Part shown: piece after piece, positions 8,814 through 14,466 of the stretch
Position numbering within the stretch: position 1 is the stretch's first letter
How the letters are laid out: each line of letters starts with the position of its first letter
From: Setomelanomma holmii
Taxonomy: Eukaryota; Ascomycota; Dothideomycetes; Pleosporales; Phaeosphaeriaceae
Assembly (NCBI GenBank): GCA_010015745.1
Contig: ML978426.1
Coordinates: 1 to 14,466 of the forward strand
Direction of reading: 5' to 3'
Length of the DNA: 14,466 nucleotides
Notes under the pieces: model-generated
What the model saw: the letters and a program-made list of their open reading frames with translations, nothing else
Database searches by the model: none
Told to the model about the DNA's origin: nothing
Translations under genes and position numbers: made by a program

Positions 8814-10413
8814 ATTGGTCCAGGAATTGGTTGACGATGTACAGAATGATTCAATTGGAGATATTGCATACTACTATAGGCTGCACAATCAACAGTTCGA
8901 GCAATTGTCGCGACTTGTCACGTAAGGGGACCCTTGCTTTGCCGATCTGTGATGCGAATGCTCTCGTCGACTTTCATAATGTCTACAGTGCTGTCATGCG
9001 GTCACCTGTCATCGTGTGAGATCTGACTTTGGGAACGAGCGGCTGTAATCAGCATTTCCAAGGTTTACATACCTTCTAGGGTCAGTATCTGAGCTGGTCT
9101 CAATGCGCGTTCTTTGTGGCCCGTGCATGGCGGGATTTGCTTCACATCGCCACGGCAATCTCTGGCCGAGTCGAGTTCAACAATTCAAAGGTACAGTATT
9201 CGCATTTTGGTTCAATTTCGAAAGGAAGTGTAGTGCATGATAGGGATAATTATGCACGCGGTCGAATCTATAATTTCGGTGCGTATAGATTAGAGTGCCC
9301 GCGGATGGGATGAGTCTAGGTATGTAACACACAAAGGAGGCTGACAGATCCCATCAAAGTCTAGTACTGTATGGATACACAAAATCAGTCGACACATCAC
9401 CTAGCTGTTTTTGGTTGTGACGTCAAGCAGCTGTATGACGCTCCTTCTCGTGACTGACGTTCGTCATCCTAGTAATCACTGGCGCTTACGTTCAGGTGAG
9501 ATGTACCATTGCGCCACAACCTCTTGCTGGGAGTTTCAAGTACAGTACAAAGCCGACCCTCCCTTGTGCGATAGTGAAGGAGCTGTGAGCGGGTGCAGTG
9601 TCGGCGATAGACACATTATGTCATCGCTTGTGGAAGTGCGCCCAACGAGGTGTTGCACAAATAAATCATGTAAGCATTCACTATAGACTGACACCCTTTG
9701 CCCTGACTGGTTGGGTATGCTTAACCGGCTCTGATACTGTAGGGTAATACAACGCGGAAGTCTCTCTTCACCTCGATATGCCTTCTCTCTTTCGCCCAGA
9801 GACTAACTACCAATCAACTGGACATGACGCATCAATGCCCTATCTGCTCCAAAACCTTTCCTTGACATGAGTATTGTACTCTCATTCAATGTTTTTAACT
9901 GACACGTCGTTCTTGTTATTGTCCTCGTCACGTTAACTAAAGGCCAATGCTTAGTCAAAGTTTGCGGTACGGTGTGTGGGAATGTAGAGAGAAGTACGTA
10001 AGTTAACTGCCGGTCCACTCGGCGATCTGAGCGCTGCGCTGTTGCTACGTGATGTTTGCGGCGGTCGAGTGGTAATTGCTATGCAATGCGCCCTCAAGAA
10101 GACGTTATTGATGGGAAACAAGTGCTTAAGCCAGAGAATTTTGCGTTCGTCGTACAGAGCTCGGGACTGCCCCTCCAGAATCCAACGCGCTTGTCGTCCT
10201 ACTCGGTACTCACTGAGAATTTGCTTCTCACGTTAAGGCTGAGTGTGGTTCCCGTACATGCTTGATTCCTTGTTGCCGAGGATCCTCAAAATGGTGTGAT
10301 AGTAGAGTTTTGCAAAATTGCAAATAATAGGCGGGCACGCAGAGACGGCGTTGAGATGCATGAAGACTCACAACACGATGGGATACATACCATAGCATAC
10401 AGTACCTAAGACA
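8814..10413. other. 1.6 kb without a supported gene
   Basis: It contains the presumed promoter of the NAD synthetase-like gene (minus, start 8813). Only short frames occur. One plus-strand frame at 10056-10262 reads like a protein (for example LKPENFAFVVQSSG) and ends in TGA, but I cannot assign it. Its position just before the chromovirus relic suggests it may be a remnant of another element. No LTR or tRNA was recognised here. Confidence 0.4.
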
Positions 10414-11438
10414 ATCAGCAGCGACGGAGACAAGCTCTTCACGTCCAACTATTGCGCTACTCTGATGTCAGCCGCTTACCACCCTAAGGGAGACGATGAA
10501 AGCATACCTACGGATCTATAAACAAGATATTGGGTATCACTTCCCACTCATGGCACTACTTGCGCACAACAACAAACTGTCAGAATCAACTAGGCAACAC
10601 TAGCATATCTTTGAAAGAAAACTACCAAGCCCGGAACGTCGAGGCTGCTCTAGCTACAACAGAAGAAAAACTCGGGAAAACACATGACGATATGCAAACA
10701 CGCATCGGGACGGCCCAACGGCAAAACATTTCATGCGTTGATCAGAAACAGAAAAGGGCACCTCAGCTCAAGAAGACGAACAAGGGCTACCTACGCACCA
10801 AACATTCGGGTGCCAAACGACCAAGGAAGGGATCAGATCACGTCAAAGTCAGACCGTTTCTGATTAAGAGCAAACAAGGACCTGTGACAAACACACTTGA
10901 TCTACCACCAGAAACGCCACTCCAGGGAGACTTTCGCTATAAGACTGAGGATGAAAATGAATTCGAAGTTGAGAAGATCGTATCGCACAAAGGACCGCCC
11001 CTCAATCGACGGTACCTAGTCAAATGGTTAGGTTACGACAAATCGGAGAATACATGGGAACCGGAGACAAACCTCACGAACTGCCGCCAACTCCTTGCGC
11101 AGTACCACCGGCGGATTGCGCAATAGCCCCAGACTCATCATTCAGGTCAGACGACCAGGAGGCAGATTAATCCTCCCTAAGCGTCTCAGCCGGCGCCTCC
11201 GGGCTCACCAACGCCAGCTCGAGGCGGTCGAGAAGCTGATTGAAGCGGCACAAGAATGTTTGCGCATGTCGCGTTCAAAAAGTTGTCGGTTGCGCAAAAA
11301 AAAGAAATTTTTGAAGTGTCGTGAGAAGGTAATCCTCAAGAATCATCGGAGGCGGAATATTTGGCGCAGCTTGAAGCCTTGGAGCTGTTCAATTATGTCA
11401 ACATGTGAGAGAGGAGGATTGAGGAAGAAGTTGGTTGA
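10414..11438 (+). mobile_element. decayed Ty3/Gypsy chromovirus pol 3' end (integrase C-terminus and chromodomain)
   Basis: Integrase-like sequence starts near 10414 with SDGDKLFTSNY, around the second Asp of the DDE triad, then AAYHPKG, a contracted form of the usual TAYHPQTDG. The frame then has a TAA and at least two frameshifts. The frame open from about 10600 to 11126 carries the C-terminal integrase region (GYLRTKH, DHVKVRPFLIK, GPV) and a chromodomain at about 10959-11105 (EFEVEKIV, RYLVKWLGY, ENTWEPETNL). A short deletion seems to have removed the linker where these proteins usually read HPVFHVSLL. The same frame continues after 11126 to about 11438 with protein character but is cut by stops at 11124, 11178, 11241, 11322, 11406 and 11436, all reachable by C-to-T change. 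Reverse transcriptase, RNase H and a paired LTR are absent, so it is a truncated fossil. Confidence 0.82.
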
Positions 11439-11485
11439 TTGATAAGTATATCAAAGAGAGCGAATATATATCCTCCTATTACATA

Positions 11486-11847
11486 ATCAGTAATGAAACG
11501 CGCTACTCCTGAGTAGGCGTAGATGCTGACAAATTAGTTGCTCCACCTCCTTGGCGTCCTCCTGCTCCTCTAGCTTCGCGAGCTCCAGATCCATTTCCGA
11601 GAAGTCCGGCACTGGAATATGTGATAACAGTTGGTATAAATACTGGCTAGCGACGATATACGACATCCCAAATTGTGTTTAGCACATTGCGCGCATATTG
11701 TGAATTAACCTTCGGAGATGATGCAATCACGGTGGCGATGACGATACTTCGTACTGCGAGAGGACTTGGTGTTAATCCATAAGGATGCAGCGAGCAGCGC
11801 CTTAGTATCTGTTCCACAGAAAAGTTCATTTTATCTATAGGTTTCAT
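11486..11847 (-). pseudogene. two minus-strand frame remnants beside the chromovirus
   Basis: On the minus strand a frame from 11847 (start context MKPIDKMNFSVEQIL) ends at TAG 11647. About 30-50 nt further on, a second frame (from about 11615) reads as an acidic helix (MDLELAKLEEQEDAKEVEQL) and ends near 11486. A TTCCAG acceptor-like site precedes the second frame, so the two could be exons of one small gene, but I found no consensus donor that joins them in frame. The sequence is adjacent to, and opposite in strand to, the chromovirus tail. Family not recognised. Confidence 0.25.
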
Positions 11848-11908
11848 ACGTAATTAGGTATAGATCCAAACGAAGACCGTAACTACTCTGAAAGTCGTCG
11901 TACTCGCA

Positions 11909-12520
11909 GTGTATGCCTCCTTGCATTTCGCATCATCTAGTGCGAGCCCACGATGGTCTTTACGAGACCTTGACGCCAGTGCCAATACTGCAGAAGCCCT
12001 TGTATCCTTGGACGACTACCAAACGCGGTTGCATGATTTGCGTCACCGAACAAGCCGCCAAGTGCATCAACATCACCAGGGCAACGAGCACCAGAGCGAC
12101 AAGCAGCAAGGCCTGGAACGGCAGAGCGACTACAAGCAGAGTCTTGCTCACCTCTCCTATAGCCTTGAGGCTCTGAAGCGCGAGGACAGCGAGGCGATTC
12201 ATCGCATGACCGAGAAGACTTCAGCCAAGGACCGTACAGGCTGTTTCAAGCGGACGCGATGGGACGAGCACCTGCAGGCCTTCCCGGTAAGTTGCTTTCG
12301 CACACCATCCGACCGCCCAGCGACAACGAGCCAGAGCTGAAACAGGTAGTGCTACTGTAGCAGTAGAGAAATCAGTAGAGCAGGCTGTATACGGGTGTGC
12401 TAGCAGTAGAGAAAATAGTAGAGCAGCCTGTACACGAGGCTCAGCACGCTCTCGATAGACACATTGTTATCTGGTTCGCAGACAGCCGCAGAGCCTCTAA
12501 TGCGCACTGAAGTGAGTTAC
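11909..12520 (+). pseudogene. degenerate coding fragment, possibly from a repeated fungal gene family
   Basis: The plus-strand frame 11909-12340 has a Gln/His/Lys-rich stretch followed by GCFKRTRWDEHLQAFP. After a frame change the protein-like reading continues as PSDNEPELKQVV, and after a 43-bp tandem duplication as AVEKIVEQPVHEAQHAL up to a TGA near 12510. The R-T-x-W-x-x-H-L context followed by an acidic ELKQV segment is reminiscent of large repeated fungal proteins such as OrsD-like (DUF3505) genes, but I could not confirm this and no C2H2 finger is visible. At least two frame breaks make a functional product unlikely. Confidence 0.3.
12358..12443. repeat. 43-bp imperfect tandem duplication
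   Basis: Positions 12358-12400 and 12401-12443 align without gaps at roughly 80 percent; both begin TAGCAGTAGAGAAA. Each unit itself contains CAGTAGAG or a near copy twice. The period is not a multiple of three, so the duplication shifts the frame of the surrounding coding remnant. Confidence 0.7.
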
Positions 12521-12618
12521 CAGCTTCGTTGTATTGTTATGCGGAGCGTAGCGCTTCTCCGGCCGGTGCAAGCCATCGTCATGGTTATTTGAGGGTGGTC
12601 GTCTGTCGAGAGCGAGTC

Positions 12619-13538
12619 ATACGATCTTTGAGTCTTTACCTCACCAGTGATCATCTTACCACCGAGGAAAAGCGGTCAGATCGCCTAGCTGCGGAAGCTT
12701 TCACAGTGATTGCTGCTGGAGGAAAGGTTTCCGCGCGTGCATTGAGCACAGCTTCCTTCCACATCATTGCGAATAAGGCTCGCGTGCTTTCGGTGCTTAG
12801 ACAGGAGCTTGAAACCGCCTTTCCAGACTCAGAAGCTGAGCTGGACCTTAAGACACTCGAGCGACTATGTAACGGTACGGAGAGAAGGGGAGGGACTGCG
12901 CTGAATTAACTATCCGAGGTGGGCGGAGCTACATATATAGACTGCCGCACATGAGCTATCCCAACTTGTACTAGAGTAGATCTGGGCAAGGCCCAAACCG
13001 TTACAGACTACCTTGGCTGGTGAGATCATGGGTTTGAAGCTAGAGAAGAATTACAGCTAACGTGTTGACTTAGACAGTAGTGATTGATTAAAGAATCACT
13101 CCGGGTCACAACTCTGGTAGTGTCCCGACTTCCTCTTGTTGCACCGGCCGCCAATCGCTACAAGGTATGGCTAATTCCGCCTGGAACTCCAGTCAGTATG
13201 TTACTACGAGATGTGCTCCTTGACGAAGGCATATTCGAGCAACCTACAGAGTTCAGACCTGAGAGGTGGCTAACGGAAGATAAACCCCATGCTCGATGCT
13301 TTGTTCCTTTTGGCAAGGGAGCAGAATGTGCCTTGGCCTCCATCTTGCGATGGCCGAACTCTGTCTCGTTTTAGGGACCATTTTCAGGAGATTCAACTTG
13401 GATCTCTATCATACAGCGAGGGAGGACGATGTTGATGTAGCGCGAGATTGCTTCATTAGAGAGCCTAAAGTACATAGCCCAGGCATTAGAGTAAAGGTAG
13501 ATCCGGGCTTGGGGTTTGGCAAAAATGACAAATCGTGA
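12619..13538 (+). pseudogene. cytochrome P450 pseudogene (3' half)
   Basis: P450s are heme monooxygenases, in fungi often part of secondary metabolism. The remnant begins near 12619 just before the I-helix (AAEAFTVIAAGG), where the usual AGxxT is altered to AGGKVS. The K-helix ExxR is present (ESLR at about 13093), then the PERF-like FRPERWL (about 13252-13271), the heme loop and a normal C-terminus ending at TGA 13536-13538. Breaks: (1) the N-terminal half is missing; (2) a solo LTR with a GACTA duplication sits at 12868-13005; (3) GATT is duplicated at 13082-13089, before ESLR; (4) one base is lost near 13317-13321, so FGKG and SRMCLG fall in different frames although the heme Cys survives. 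A genuine 54-nt intron (13020-13073; GTGAGA, GCTAACG, TTAG) remains. The sequence suggests a trichodiene-oxygenase-like subgroup, but this is only an impression. Confidence 0.85.
12868..13005. mobile_element. 138-bp solo LTR inserted in the P450 relic, 5-bp target duplication
   Basis: The insert begins TGTAACGGT and ends ACCGTTACA, a perfect 9-bp terminal inverted repeat obeying the TG...CA rule. It is flanked by identical pentamers GACTA at 12863-12867 and 13006-13010. It contains a TATATA motif (about 12932-12939). If the insert and one pentamer are disregarded, the P450 frame is continuous from LERL to PWL, which independently confirms the boundaries. At 138 bp it is very short for a Gypsy LTR and suits a compact TRIM-like element. 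Strand cannot be set from the ends. Confidence 0.85.
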
Positions 13539-14023
13539 GTGATCTCGACAAGCAGCTACGATGTCAAGCATATCTAGCAGGACGCCCTTAGCTCATCTTC
13601 CGTCACACACCCTCATGCATCAGCGATCATCTTCCCATGGCCTTTGATCGCGCATCTAATGGGAGCACAGTCGGCGTTTGAGTGCTTTGTGGTTCAATTC
13701 GAGACCAACCAACGAGGCGTTATGACTCATATATAACGGGGCTATACCGTGCGAGATACAGTGGGCTGTACAGGCAGCAAAGAATCCGAGACCCATCCGC
13801 TTCGAAGAGAGGCTCGCACACCAGAAGTCCACTACACTCCCATAAAGCCAAAGAGAACGACACAGATGCAAGGGGCGAGCTTTACTGATTCGCACCCCTG
13901 AAGATGGCACCTAGATCCTGCTCACCAATATGACCCTTTGTTGCCGTCCATTCTCATCTCAATTTCCTCCTCTCTTCGTCTTTGCTAATGTAGGACTATT
14001 AACTCCTGCCGGAGCGTCTTTCA
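13539..14023. other. no supported gene between the P450 relic and MITE copy 2
   Basis: Short frames overlap on both strands without recognisable motifs. A TATATAA-like sequence occurs near 13732 but no gene follows it. No repeat was seen. Confidence 0.4.
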
Positions 14024-14025
14024 TA

Positions 14026-14219
14026 CAGTCGCTAGCGATTGCGGCTTCACCCCTGCGCAAGGCTGCAACATGGTTTTACTCAGCCCCACCTTGCGTACAT
14101 AGTTTAGCGCTGTGAGTCAATCGCAGGGCAAGAGATATAATTGGCCAATTATTAGTGGAACAATGATTAGACTCTGGTGATACCGCTTGCAAGGGTGAAG
14201 CCGCATTCGCTAGCAACTG
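14026..14219. mobile_element. 194-bp MITE, copy 2 (TA-flanked)
   Basis: Same length and orientation as the copy at 5686-5879, with about 25 substitutions and no gaps, most of them transitions. Terminal inverted repeats are better kept than in copy 1 (about 30 of 33 bp match, starting CAGTCGCTAGCGATTGCGG). TA flanks the element at 14024-14025 and 14220-14221. Confidence 0.85.
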
Positions 14220-14221
14220 TA

Positions 14222-14466
14222 CGCTCAAGGGGGACACTGTGAATGTCATTGAGCGTTGGTTTCATGCTCTTGGCGTTCTCGAAGCTAGGTGTCAGAATAT
14301 CGACTATATCAACCTTCAAGCCAAGGAGCGAGAAGGTCGGCCTTTTTATATCCAACAGTTATGAGCCCGGTATCCCCGCACCACGCTGCGATACTCAAAT
14401 AAGATTGTTCACTCTTTTGATTGCTATACACGTTGTGAACGTCGTCCCTGCAATCCTCCTGTTGCT
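14222..14466. other. right end of window, no supported gene
   Basis: A plus-strand frame at about 14229-14364 reads somewhat like a protein end (VIERWFHALGVLEARC to RPFYIQQL, then TGA), but no start, splice site or known motif supports it. It could be the 3' end of a gene split by the MITE, or chance. Confidence 0.3.

Noticed and set aside
9418..9425. TGACGTCA palindrome, a consensus bZIP/CRE site
   Set aside because: A single 8-mer in 14 kb is not far from chance, and it lies 600 nt from the nearest gene start.
11960..12202. Minus-strand frame with a strongly hydrophobic stretch resembling a membrane segment
   Set aside because: It is the antisense of a CAA/CAG/AGC-rich coding remnant. The hydrophobicity follows from codon complementarity and there are no gene signals.
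12868..13073. A single 200-nt intron starting GTAACG in the P450
   Set aside because: The segment resolves better as a 138-bp LTR insertion with GACTA duplications plus a separate 54-nt intron with canonical signals.
13682..13720. tRNA-like T-loop (GGTTCAATTC)
   Set aside because: No matching acceptor stem, D-arm or anticodon arm could be found around it.

Overview
The window looks like a repeat-rich, accessory part of a filamentous ascomycete genome, possibly a Dothideomycete. That placement is inferred from short spliceosomal introns (GTAAGT-type donors, CTAAC/CTGAC-like branch sites, 43-87 nt), fungus-restricted protein families, chromovirus relics and C-to-T-type stop codons in dead frames. 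I see no prokaryotic operons and recognise no rRNA, tRNA or CRISPR array. All identifications come from reading motifs; no database search was possible.

Left part (1-3800): two minus-strand genes appear intact. One (606-2139, one 43-nt intron, 496 aa) is a fungal PD-(D/E)XK nuclease-like protein with its D...E-x-K residues in place. The other (2902-3542, one 83-nt intron, 185 aa) I do not recognise. A TATA box with a pyrimidine-rich tract lies upstream of the second on the same strand.

Middle left (3800-6560): a degenerate plus-strand reading frame (4090-4920) with C-to-T-type stops, a cluster of short inverted repeats, a candidate solo LTR (5251-5456), and the first copy of a 194-bp MITE flanked by TA (5686-5879).

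Centre (6565-8813, minus): a multi-exon paralogue of glutamine-dependent NAD+ synthetase. The synthetase half is a long open frame with its P-loop motif. In the N-terminal glutaminase half the catalytic Glu and Lys are retained, but the nucleophilic Cys aligns with Tyr. One exon junction near 8225-8290 does not join in frame.

Right part (8814-14466): a long gene-free stretch, then a decayed chromovirus integrase/chromodomain end (10414-11438), other frame remnants including a possible repeated-family fragment (11909-12520) with a 43-bp tandem duplication, and a broken cytochrome P450 3' half (12619-13538). The P450 is interrupted by a 138-bp solo LTR with a perfect 5-bp target duplication. 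A second 194-bp MITE copy (14026-14219) follows.

The genes do not form an obvious pathway. The P450 and the NAD synthetase paralogue could be remnants of a larger accessory cluster, but the window gives no proof.
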